From contig JBITNC010000001.1 of the NCBI GenBank assembly GCA_050084985.1, forward strand, positions 85,436,001 through 85,500,000: a stretch of DNA of 64,000 nucleotides. Reading direction: 5' to 3'. The position numbers were made by a program, and so were the translations under genes. Position 1 is the stretch's first letter. The number at the start of each line of letters is the position of its first letter. The DNA is from Nageia nagi. Lineage: Eukaryota; Pinophyta. The notes beneath the pieces were generated by a model that did no database searches, was not told the DNA's origin, and saw only the letters and a program-made list of their open reading frames with translations. Of the stretch, positions 33,613-46,000 are shown piece by piece.

Positions 33613-36600
33613 ACTCAGATCACCATGAAGTTCAGCATCCCCATTCCCATATCTTGGAGATCCATGGGTGTTGGAATAACACCATCGAGTGGTTTGTATA
33701 TTTTAATAAAATTTTAAGCAAGATTATAAAGAAAAACCATCCCCACTCTAACATCCCTAGAAATAATTGATCTCAAATCAATTATTAGGTTTTGTAGGTT
33801 TCATTCTTGAATCAAGTATTAGGATGATCCTATAATCTAATTAGTCACAAATAAACCACCTTTCATATTATTAAACATGTTATAAACAAATCAATAAATT
33901 CATCAAACATGTATAAGAAGTTTCAAACAAACTTATTAATAAAGACATCAAAGAATATTCAATATTACCTTACTATAAATATCCCATATGCATGATGTAG
34001 CATAAATAATATTACTTTAAAAGTACATCACATACCAAAGAACAATAATAAGCCCTTATATGCATCTAAATGAGGTTACTTCTAATAAGATAATGTAGCT
34101 TAGAGTATAACATACTCAAGAAATATAATTTGGTTATCATTTTGTTATCTTATGACAACAAGCGTTTGACTAATTTTTCTTTTTTATGTAAGTGTATTAA
34201 TAATTTATCAATTAATAAGTATTAATTTGATTTTTTTGTATATTCATCATATATTTTGTCAACTTATAATATTAGTTTAGATGTTCTTTACCCTTTCTAT
34301 TTTCCTTCTAAGGTTTTAGCTTCTTGAATAGGTTTCCTTGTAAGATCACCTAAAACCCTAATGTTTTATTTAAGCTTGAGCTAAGTATGTTACAACCCCA
34401 TCATTTCATCATTATTTATCCTTTTATCTATTTAATAAGTTCATTTTATCATTTAATAAAATGTATTTTCTTAAATATGACACCATAATTTTCTTACTAT
34501 TGATTATCATTATGAAGTACTTATTGTTTCTATCCACATACCCTTTATTGTCTATCATAAGAGAGTTTCCTATTTTATATTAGACTACCCATATGTCACA
34601 ATAATATTTCACATTATATCATACTCATATTAGGTTATGGAGTGTAGTATTTATTTTTTGTTACCAAATAACATTATTCAATTAAATTTTCAAGATATCA
34701 TTTATACACTCATAATCCATTTAAATACATTTAGGTGCATAATATAGGGTGAAACAAATTGAACATAAATTTTGGATTATCACAAATGAATTACATATAG
34801 ACACTAGGATTTCTTCATTTATACCTAAATAAATACTTACATTCATTTGCAACTGACTATACATCAATAGGTAATGGCTTCATTCCATCCTCTAATGTGT
34901 TTTATGATGATAGCAATATATCATGAGCTAGGATAATCCCTAATTGGTATATCACAATGTATGATACATGTAATTATAGGTGGGTATCCATACAGTTATC
35001 AAAGAGAGTTTACATTAGACCCTTATCAATATTTAACCTAGAAAGTCTTTGAAACATCTTCATCCTCTTTATGTAGCTTCTTATCATCTTTACCTTTCAT
35101 GATCCAAGATTCATTTTGTATGGGTACTAGGAAAGATTTTTGGAGCATTAAGGATCAAGATAGCTCTTTTTTTTTAACATAATTCATCCTAAATTAAATG
35201 AATAATAATTCATTGCTTCATATTTAATTTATCAATAATTAAATAATTAATACACTATTATTTTATGTTCTTTCTAGAACTACCTCCCTTCTTGAGTCAT
35301 AGAGTTAAATTTCACAACTTATTCATATTATATATTAACTTCACATTCATAAAATTCATCTCAAAATGGTGCTAAAAGTTAAATAAACATTATATGGTCT
35401 CTCATAGTTCAACTAGTAATGAATTAGAAATTCCAAAATGCTTTTTTCCTCAAAATAGTATTAGTATTCAATTAAACATTTTTATGTTTTTTTGATAATA
35501 CCATCATATAAACTTAATATTTTGGATACCTCATCATAATTCATTATAACATCTATTTTTTATCAAACTCAAAGGTAACTCCTTAAATATTATTATAAAA
35601 TCCTCATTTAATTAAAATTTTAATTTCACTTATTGTAATCTTTTAATTGAATGGGATATGTATGAAACCATCACAATCTCCAAATTGTTTGTCAAAATTC
35701 CTCATCAAAATCCAATCTTATGGTCCATAATGATTGTATGATATGTAAAAAAATGGATACATTAGAAGAACATATGAATTGTTTGACAAAATACCTCATC
35801 AAAATGTAGGATATGCACAAAATGGTTACATAAGAAGGGTTCATGAATTATTTGATAAAATGCCTCATTGAGATGCAGGATATACATAAAATTATTACAT
35901 TGGAAGGATCTATGAATTATTTGATAAAATGCCTCATTAAAATATAATAAAATGATCAAATACATGCACAAATGGTTATGTTGGAAGGTATTTCAAATTA
36001 TTTGATAAAATACATCATCAAAATATCATCTCATAGATCACAATGGTTGTAGATATGCACAAATAGATATGTTAGAAGGGCTTGCAAATGATTTAACAAA
36101 ATGCTTCATCAAAATGTAGTATTGAGGGATGAAATGATGCACCAAAGGATATATTGGAAGATTCTATGAATGGTTTGATAGAATTCTTCATTGAAATATT
36201 ATCTCATGGTTTGTGGTGCACAAATGGACATGTTGGAAGGGTCTACGAGTGCTTTGAAAAAATGCTTCATCAAAATATAGCATCATCGGTTGCAATGATC
36301 ATAGATATGCATAAAAGAATATCTTAGAAGATTTTATGAATGGTTTGACAAAATAATTTATCAAAATATAGTCTCATAGATCATAATGGTTGTAAATATG
36401 CATAAAAGGATAGGTTAGAGAAGCCTAAAAAGGGTTTGCCAAATACCTCTTTGAAAAATAGTCTCATTAACCATGAAGATCATATAATACACACAAAAAA
36501 AATTACATGGGAAGCATATTAACTTTGTTTATCAAATACCTCTTCAAATTACAGTTGTAGTGATCATAGTCTTTGCATAATAGTTTTGCAAAGGGTTTGA

Positions 36601-38202
36601 TAGTAGCTTCTTTGAAATGTAATCTCATGGTTTGCATAAATCATAGGATATACATAAATAGGCTATGTTGTTGGGTTTATGAAATATTTAACTATTTTCT
36701 CTTTGAAATATAGAACAAAAAATAAGGGAGATATAATGGCCAGGGAGAAAATAAGAATAAGCTCTAAAGAAGAACAATATTTGGCCATGGAATGTACTTC
36801 AAATAAAACTTCTCTTCCATGCCACCCTTTCAAATAACCTTAAGTGAAATTAAATAAAATGCAATACATGGCCCAATGTAATTTATTTATTTTTATTTCA
36901 AGTACTATATCCAAAATAATTGATTCATGTGAACTCACAAGACCGTGAATTTTCTTTAAATTAATTTGTCCTATCTTTTCTTTAAATACTTGCATGTATG
37001 GGCAAGGTGTACAAACATTCACATGCAAATGTATCAAATAATTACAAATATCATACTTTATCATGGTATAATTAATGAAAGATTATTAATAACAAATAAT
37101 CCCATTAAAATTATCACAAACTCTTAAAAAAGGATTTTATCCTTCAAATATACTATAAAATTATCAAATGAAATTCAAAACTTGGCTAAGAATTTTAGCA
37201 ATAGTGTCTAAAATGCTAGAGAAAACACCTAGACTTAAGAGGAAGAGGATTGTTTTCTTCATGAATTATTAGATAAAGCTTAGGAAGAGAGAAGAAGTGC
37301 CCCATAATAATCATTATTATAAGTATTTATAACCAAAATTTAGTATAGTCCATCCAAAAGTATAACTATTTTTCCACTTCACATGTTTTTATTCATGAGA
37401 GTTAGGGCTTTCATTATTTTGTGGTAGGATTTTAACAAACTTGTTTCAAGTACTATGTCACATTGAATTATTTTCACACCTCACATTAGGAAAGAAAATG
37501 TATGGAAAATGTTCATCAATAATTTTACACACCTAACATAAAAGACCATAATGTATGGACATGATTTCTCTATTATTTTTGCAAAATACCAAAATAGTCT
37601 TTAACCCTAAATTTTTATTTTCACCCAATTCCTAAGATTTTATTATTTGTAAAAACTAAAATTCTTGGTAAAAATTCAAATTTAAATATTTAGAATATTC
37701 CTTACAATGGTTAATTAATTTTTTTCCAAAGTAATTCAAGCATGGACATTAAAGTTTTGGCACACAAGTTTACCTATGGAGACTTCCCATCTTGCAAGAT
37801 AATTTTTTTTAGTGTATATATGATAATTTTTTTTAGTGTATATATGAGCATTATACACATCATAGGGATTGAATATCATTCATAGTATTTATGATATATA
37901 GCTATATGATTTACAATGGTCCCTACGGGATGTCAACAAATCAATGCCAATTATTTCCTCTCTCTTACCAATTCATTCCCATAACCAACTAATCTTTGGT
38001 TCCCTTGGATCTCCAACTTAACTCCCATATTGATTTAGCCCATAACCTATGTCACAAAAGTCTTGAAGCCAACATCAAATCAACACAAATATTGCATATA
38101 ATCAATCACAATTAAATATCTCATAACATAAATAGTCTCAATCACATTCAAATTCTCAAAAGCATTTGAGTATTACTAAGTGCAATTGGGTGGGTCATTA
38201 CA
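33613..38202 (-). repeat. Left LTR of the minus-strand element, second part
   Basis: Resumes exactly after the chromovirus and matches about 43600-48036. Contains the tandem array at about 35690-36710 and a 28-bp tandem duplication at about 37798-37855 that the right LTR lacks. Ends GTCATTACA at 38202. Total left LTR length without the insertion is about 5176 bp, versus 5013 bp on the right. Apparent short open frames inside (for example minus-strand 35762-35971) are readings of the tandem array, not genes. Confidence 0.9.
35690..36710. repeat. Tandem array of about 13 degenerate units inside the left LTR
   Basis: The unit is marked by CCTCATCAAAAT-like blocks at about 35700, 35794, 35863, 35932, 36013, 36104, 36185, 36265, 36355, 36446, 36539, 36606 and 36697, a spacing of roughly 68-95 bases. 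Each unit also carries GATATGCACAAA, a GTTGGAAGGG block and GTTTGACAAAAT. The same array is present in the right LTR, so it predates the insertion of this copy. Confidence 0.85.
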
Positions 38203-38215
38203 TACTACCCCCATT
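38203..38215 (-). other. Polypurine tract of the minus-strand element
   Basis: On the minus strand the sequence reads AATGGGGGTAGTA directly before the LTR. The plus-strand sister element has AAGGGGGGTAGTA at the same place. Confidence 0.85.
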
Positions 38216-39560
38216 AAAAGCTAGTCCCTTATGTTCTTAAAGAAAAAAAGTATAGTTTTAATAAATTTTTATATAATCATTTAGATAAATAAGGAAATCG
38301 TATTCTCATGATAAATTTATCTTCCCAAGTGGAAGATGGCTCAAAGTACTTGTCCAACTAGTCTAAACATTCATTAGTCTCCTAAATTCTTAATTTCCTA
38401 GTCCTAAAAGGTAGGATTTTAATAGGGAGAACTTCAATAGCTTGAAGGTTTGACATTTGTAAGTCAAACAAATCCAACACATGAGAATGGTTAGTAACAT
38501 ACTTTGTTAACAATGATATATGAAAGACATCATTCATTTTTGACAAACTTGATGGCAAGGTAGGTTTATAGGCAATTGGACTCTTTTTCTTGATGATTCC
38601 AAAAGGACCAACAAATTCAGGATCTAATTTGGTAGACTTTATGGCATTTTTCATTAGTCAAACTTGTAAGAATACTTTATTTTGTATAAAAAATTCTTGA
38701 GGAGTTCTCTTAAGATTAGCATAACTCTTTTATCAATCAACAACTTCCTTGAGCTTTTGTCATATGGATTTAAATTGCTCCTCCATTTGATTTCATATTT
38801 TAGGTTGGATCATCACATGATACTCTTGATTAATACAATATAAAAGAGTTTTACATCTCCTCCCATAAAGATCTTCAAATGGGGCCATTCCCAAAGATGA
38901 ATGGTATCCACTATTATAGGCAAACTTGACTAAATAAAGGTAGTCCTCCCATTTAGAATTGTATTCCATGTATTACATTCTAATCATATTCTCAAGAACT
39001 CTATTCACATGTTGAATCTATCTATCTATTTTTGGATGATATGTTGAACTTATGTTCAATTTTGTTCCCAATGCATTATGTAATGATTTTTAAAAGATGG
39101 AAGTAAATTTTAAATCCCTATCTAATATGATCATCTATAGAAATTCATGCAATATAAATATTTCATGGGTGAATTTATTTTCCATAGTAGGAGAATCATA
39201 AATAGTATTATGAATATAAAATATGCTACCTTGGTCAATCTATCAACCACTACCAAGATTGAATCATGATGGAACCTAGTTTTTAGCAAACCAATAATAA
39301 AATCCATCAAAATTACTTATCATTTCTATGTGGAAACATCATGTGGATATAAATATCCACCTATATGCTAATGCTTTACCTTTACCTTATTGCATTCAAT
39401 ACATATACCTATAAATTTTTCTATATCTCTTTTCATACCATCCCAATAAAATTTTTGTTTCATGCCCTCTATCATTTTTGTACCTACAAGATGTACTACA
39501 TTAAGGGATGATGGCCTTCTTGCACGATCAAATTCCTTAAATTACCCTTCTTTAGGATGA
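38216..39560 (-). pseudogene. Integrase and C-terminal chromo-like domain of the minus-strand element
   Basis: Reading the minus strand: a zinc-domain fragment, KFYWDGMKRDIEKFI (about 39400-39450), then core fragments DSILVVVDRLTKVAYF (about 39230-39280) and later LDPEFVGPFGIIKKKSPIAY and MNDVFHISLLTKYV (38382-38654 open). These match the integrase end of Del/Tekay elements (ILVVVDRLTKxAHF, Y.GPFEIL.R.G.VAY, HPVFHVSLLRKYV). Further down SSTWEDKFIMRI..PYL (about 38290-38350) matches the last half of the chromodomain-like tail (EEATWExExxMRxxYPxL). Many stops and frame changes are present. Confidence 0.82.
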
Positions 39561-40970
39561 TGAATCTATCCTTAAACTAAAGGGCTTCATATTTTTCAAC
39601 AAAATCTTAGGATGATGGGGTACCTTTCCCTATCAATTCCCAAATAGATTTACTATATGGATTTTCTTACTGTGAAAATTTTACTTGATCAAATATTTCA
39701 AATTGACTATTTTTCATGGCATTGACATGTCATTTATGACTTATGGCATCTTCCACCTTATTCTCTTTCCCTTTAATGTATTCAATGACAAAGTTATACT
39801 CAATTAAGAACTCCATCCATTGCCTTTGATTAGCATTTAGATCTAGATGAGTGAATAAATACTTCAAACTTTTATTATCTATCTCAAGTTTGAAGGAATT
39901 TCCTAGAATATAGTATCTTACATGCATGGACTACAAATGTTAACTCAATATCATGAGTTGCATACTTCATCTCATGAGGTATCAATTTCTTTGATTCATA
40001 TGTTGTAGGTTTTTCATTCTTTAATAACACACCACCCAAACCTTCTAATGAAGCATCTATGCATATTGAAAAACCACCATGTGGGTCAAAGATGGTGAGA
40101 ATAGGTGCTATGGCAAGCCTTTCCTTTAGGATCATAAAAGTTTTCTCACATTTTTATTCCACTTAAACATCTTATTCTTTTTCTAAATACTAGTGATGAT
40201 ATTGGCTATTTTTGATAAATCCTTAATAATATCTAGCTAACCCTATAAAACTTCTTACCTCAATCACATTTATTGATGTAGGCAAACTTATTATTACTTT
40301 CACTTCCTTAATATTGATTGAGATTCCATTTTCAAATATTATATGTCCTAAATATTGTATTTGTGAAATATAAAATCTATATTTTGATAATTTTTTATAT
40401 AGCCGATTTCTCCTCAACACTTCTAGAGCCAATCTTAGATGATGGTTATGGTCTTCCTCATTTCTCAAATATATAAGGATGTCATCAAGAAATACCAACA
40501 TAAACTTATCAAGGTATTCTCAATACACATTATTCATAAAATTCATAAAGGCTACAAGAACATTAGTTAACCCAAAGAGTAATACCACAAACTCATAATG
40601 TTCATACTTGGTTATGAAAGATGTTTTATGAGTGTCTGAACTCTTGATCCTTAATTAGTGTTATCCCAATATTAAATCTATATTTGAGAAGATAATGATA
40701 TCATTAACCTGATCAAATAAATCATCAATCATAGGCAATGGATACCTATTTTTGATGGTGACTTTGTTTAGCATAATATAATTGATGCAAACCTTAGGTA
40801 CTATCTTTCTTCTTTACAAATAACACTAGACCACCCAATGGTGATACACTAAGTTCTATCAACCCTTTTTCTAAGAGATATTGCAATTGTAATTTTTAAC
40901 TATTGAATCTCAATGGTATTCATTCTATATGGAGTTATAGAAATAGGCTTCACTCCAGGTACCAGGTTTA
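39561..40970 (-). pseudogene. Reverse transcriptase and RNase H of the minus-strand element
   Basis: RT open part 40223-40501: MLVFLDDILIYLRNEEDH retains the DD catalytic pair, then FYISQIQYLGHIIFENGISI and VRSFIGLARYY. RNase H open parts: 39884-40135, with APILTIFDPHGGFSICIDAS, GGVLL and ELTFVVHACKI; and 39730-39927, with FKLEIDNKSLKYLFT, RQWMEFLIEYNFVIEYIKGK and VEDAISHK. These are standard Ty3/gypsy motifs (VxFIDDILIYS, YTDASxxGLGxVL, TDHKSLKYIFTQ, YHPGKANVVADALSRK). Upstream RT parts (40500-40970) are recognisable only in fragments. Confidence 0.9.
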
Positions 40971-43005
40971 TCTAGAAATCAAATTCTCATTTTGGGGGAA
41001 ATCCTGGTAGGTCATTATGGAACACATCTATGCATTCTCTTAACAAAGGGTACTTATTTACCAGTTCTACATTCTTATCATTTTGTTCAACCTCCTTAAC
41101 TTTGATTACATATATCATATTCTTTTTTTTATGCTTCTTTTGAATTGCATGGTTGTGATCAAGTAAGGCCCAAAAGATCCTTGATCACTATATATCCTAT
41201 ATTAGGTTTGAGACACATCAATGTATTCCACCAATCTTTCTTGAAATTCAATTAAGGTTTTGTGATACATTAACCAATCCATGCCCAAAATAATATCGTA
41301 AGAGTTTAAGAAACCACATACAAATCTCACATTGTATATCCCATGGGTAATTCTATTTCAACATTCCTAAAACATTATCTAACATGTTACTTATTTCCAA
41401 ATCAAAACTCCACTTTCCATGCATTTATCAAAAACTTTGGTTCCTTATACATGTATTTAACTAAGGAATTTGAAGTAAAACTATCTGTAGCACCACAATC
41501 TATCAAAACCCTAAAAGATTTATTAGAAACTTTACCAAGAATTTGAAGAGGAGTGACTTGTCTTCTAGTCTATGTTGATTTGATAGCTACAAAAATATAG
41601 TGCACTTTAGACTAATTTACCTTCAAAGGACATTGATTTGCATAGTGAAGTCCACCATAATTTCAACATCCATCTTTAGTACCCTTTTTCTATTTCAAAA
41701 ACTTATCTTTGATTATATTTAGATTAGCCCTTTTGTCTAAAAATCCTTAGCTATGATTCTTGTAACCTTGGATTCCATTCTTAGGGTTATAGTTTTGTTT
41801 ATGGAACTATTGATTTTTCCCCTTAAAATTATTCTTCTTGTTATTTTTATTTCCAAATTGCCTTTTATAAACTTAGGTGTATTACCATATTTATAACCAT
41901 GGTTATTATCTTTGATCTTCTTATTGCTTGGATATTGTACTTGATGTTCAATGCTTTTACTCTTTTGATAGATTTTTTTATCTTTTTCATCCAAAAGATT
42001 GTAATATATGAAGGTTTTCTTGATACCTAAATTGCCTTCTTTTCTCTTCACAAGGAAATATACTTCTTGAAGCATTTTAGAGCCTAATACAATTATCACA
42101 ATCTTGATCTTAGGGTCTAGCCCAACAAGAAACCTAAGAACCTTCATATGATTCTTAACTTTAGGAGCATATTTGAGGAACTTGATAATTTTTTGATATA
42201 GCTTTGGACACTCATGGATCCTTATTTTTGGGTATATTATTCTTTATACTTTCTATCATAATAGATTGGGGAATGGATATTTTACAAAATATTGCAAAAG
42301 CATTTGACCACTTTAGATACTAAATTCCATGGTTAATCTTGTAAGCATTCTATCATTCTAGTGCAATATTCTAAAAGTTGTAGGTATCCTACATAATTTT
42401 GATTTTCAAAGGCAAGTTCTTGATCAAGAAGTATGTATTTGCTTATTATAACCATACTTTAGCTTTCTCTCCATCTTGCTTACTATTAAACTTCATAATT
42501 TGGGCTTTCTTAAGGTCTAAAGCAATCTCTTATTCAATACTTTCTTGAATTTGGTCATTTATCCCTTTAGGCCTTATTCTAGAACACATTCTTCTCGTGG
42601 AGGTTAAACTCATTAATTCAATAGATTATTTATAATCTCTTATTATTTTGCAACCTAATCTTGTAACCTTTTGATGGCTTATTTACCTTCATTATTTTTG
42701 ATGGAATGACTTGCAAAACTCTTATTTTAATTATTATTAGGTGCCCTTATATTGGCATTTCTCATTATTATGTTCCTTCTATTTCAACCCCTAATAATTA
42801 TTCTTTTTTCCCTTGCATTTGAATTCATAAGGAGAACATTCCTTGTACATTGTTGTAGGTTGCCAGAATCTCTTGTTATGTGTATTGGGATTACCATAAT
42901 CTGAGTTCATAAAATGGTGTTATCATTGGGCTCAAGCATACTCATCTCAAATTCCTAAACTCTTATATTAAAAATGTCATGGATAATAGGGTCAAGAGTT
43001 TGAAA
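40971..43005 (-). pseudogene. gag and protease of the minus-strand element
   Basis: Minus-strand reading: a gag part, open at 41737-42147, starts MKVLRFLVGLDPKIK (normally RFxxGLxPxI) and ends in a Lys-rich tail. Just beyond it comes a zinc knuckle, NYGGLHYANQCP (about 41640-41680), with the first part changed. Protease: VLIDCGATDSFTSKF (about 41470-41515), matching VLIDSGATHSFIS, so the catalytic Asp and Gly-Ala-Thr are kept. IILGMDWL (about 41275-41300) is the end of the protease. The N-terminal gag (42150-43000) is poorly readable. Confidence 0.8.
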
Positions 43006-43009
43006 TTGA

Positions 43010-43023
43010 TGCTCTGATACCAA
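43010..43023 (-). other. Primer binding site of the minus-strand element
   Basis: The minus strand reads TTGGTATCAGAGCA immediately inside the LTR, a perfect tRNA-Met site. Confidence 0.95.
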
Positions 43024-46000
43024 TGTAATGCTTCACCTATTTTCAACTTCACAAAAATCCTAAAATTTCATATCTTTCTTTTTGCTTAATTTAAACACTT
43101 GAATGGTCTATGAATGGATAAGGCAATCCACATGAGCATATTAATGTTGCTAGCTAGTTATCACTCACATGGCATGATTGGTTAAATTCAAATTAACCAA
43201 CCCTGATTAGAATCCTTCTACTATTTACTTCTCAATGCTCATTCCATTAGAAGACACCAAATAGGTAACCTCATCATTTTGATTCATGAATTGTGTAATA
43301 GACATTATATTCATGATGTAGTGGTTTCCTACTTGGGGCCCATATCACCTAAGAGAATGCTCATCCACAAGGTTATGCATCTTTTTCAATGGTAACCCTT
43401 TGATTCATAGGTATAGATAGATTATCCCAGGTAATCTTCCATATGAAATGGGTAAGCATCATTCTTATGGAATAGTCATCATACTCCTATTTACTAAACT
43501 ATAGATAGCATGAATACTAGTTACCTTCAATCAGTAATTGTAGTTTTATCAATTGCTATCCTCATTTAAAAAACTATTGAGGATATCTATTAGTTAGTAT
43601 CACCATGATATCTAGCATCCATGTGCCCATATCTTGGGGATCCATAGGTATTGTAATAATACCCTCAAGTAGGTTGTATAGTTTAATAAAATTTAAACAA
43701 GATTACAAAGAAAACTCTAACATCCCTAGAATAATTGACCCCATATCAATTATTAGGTTTTCTAGGTTTCAGCTTGAATCAAGATTTAGGATGATCCTCT
43801 AATCTAATTAATTACAAATAAACCACCTTTCAAATTATTAAACATGTTTGATAAACAAAGAAATAAATTCATCAAATATACATAAGAAGTTTCAAACAAA
43901 CTTATTCATGAAGCCATTAAAGAATATTCAATAGTACCTTCCTATAAATATCCCATATGCATAATATGATGTAAATAATATTATTATAAAAGTACATTAC
44001 ATGCTAAAGAATAATAACAAGCCCTAAGATGTATCTAAAGGAGGCTACTTCTAACAAGGGAGTGTGACATAGAGTATAACATACTCAAGGAATATACTTT
44101 AGTTTTCATCTTGTGATTTTATGATAACAAGGGTTTTACTAACTTTTATTTTTATGTAAGTGTCTTAATCACTTTTCAATCAATAATTCTAAATTTGATT
44201 TATTTTTATATTCATCATATCTTTTTATCAACTTCTAATATTTTTTGAGTTCTTCTTTACCCTTTCTATTTTCCTTCTAGGTTTTTAGCTTCTTGAATAG
44301 GTTTTCTTGTAAGATCACCTAAAACCTTAATGTTTTATTCAATATTAAGCTAAGTATGGTATAACCCCATCATTCCATCATTATTTATCCTTTTATCTCT
44401 TTAAGAAGTTCATTTCCTTATTTAAGAATATGCATTTTCTTAAATATGAAACCATCATTTTCTTAATGCTAGTTATCATTATATATATTATTTCTATTCC
44501 CATACCCTTTATTATATATCATAAGAGAGTTTCTTATTTTATATCATACTATCCATATGTTGCAATAATATTCCACATTCTATCATACTTATCTTAGGTT
44601 AAGGAGTGTAGTATTTACTTTGTGTCAGCAAATAATATTATTCAATTAATTTTTTTAATATATCATTTGTAGATTCATAATCCATTTAAATACATTTAGG
44701 AGCATAACATGGGGTAAAACAAGTCGAACTTAAATTTTGGATTATCACAAATGAATTACATATGGACACTAGGCTATGTTCATTGATACCTAAATTTATA
44801 CTTATTTCATTTATTTTTGATTGTCTATACATCAATGGATAATGGCTTCATTCCATACCCTAATGTGTTTTATGATGATAGAAATCTATCATGGTCTAGG
44901 ATAATTCCTAATTGGTACATCACAATGTATGAGATATTTAATTACATATGGGTCCCCATACAATTATCAAAGAGAATTTATATCATATCCTTCTAAATAT
45001 TTAACCTATAAAGTCTTCAATACATCTTCATCCTCTTTATGTAGCTTCTTACCATCTTTACATTTCATGTTCCTCCTAAGGATCCAAGATTCATCAAATA
45101 TGGGTACTAGGAAAGGTTTTTAGAGCATTGAGGATTAGGAAACCACTTTTATATTTACCACAATTCATCCCACCTTAAATGAATCATAATTCATTCTTTC
45201 ATATATAATTTATCGATAATTCAATAATTAATACCATTTTATTAGACCTTAGGAGGTTTTATATTATTACTAGAACTACCTCCCTTCCTGATTCATAAGG
45301 TTAAATTTCATAACTTATTCATATTATCTATTAATTTCACATTCATCAAATTCATCTCAAATCAATTAAACATTCCACAATCTCTCATAGTTCAAATATT
45401 GATCAATTAGACATTTCAACATACCTTTTCCCCAAAATAGTATTATTATTCATTTAAACATTTTCATATTTTTTCCTATAATACCCTCATATAAAGTTTA
45501 TTTTTGGGATACCCCATCAAAATTGATTATAGCATCTATTTTCAATTAAACTCAAAGTTAACTTCTCAAATATTTTATTATAAAATCCTTATTTAATTAA
45601 ACTTTTAATTTCACTTATTGTAATCTTGTAATTGAATGGGATATGTATGAAACCATAACAATGGAATGACCTATCAATATTTTATCAAAATGCCTCATCA
45701 AAATCCAGTGTCATGCTTTGCAATAATCATATGATATACACACAAATGGGTACATTAGGACCTATGAATTGTTTGATAAAATACCTCATCGAAATGCAAG
45801 ATATGCATAAAATAGTTATGTGGGAAGGGTTCATTAATTATTTGATAAAATACCTCATTGAGATGTAGGATATACATAAAACCATTATTTTGGAAGGCTC
45901 TATGAATTTTTTTATAAAATACCTCATCAAAATATAATAAAATGATCATAGAAATGCATAAATGGTTATCTTGGAAGTTAATATGAATGATTTTACAAAA

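Noticed and set aside
35762-35971. Minus-strand open frame with a repeating peptide pattern (also 45755-45949)
   Set aside because: It is the LTR tandem array read on the opposite strand; the periodic peptide follows the DNA repeat.
35690-36710. Possible CRISPR-like array
   Set aside because: Units are contiguous, diverged and variable in length with no spacer/repeat alternation, and lie in a plant LTR.
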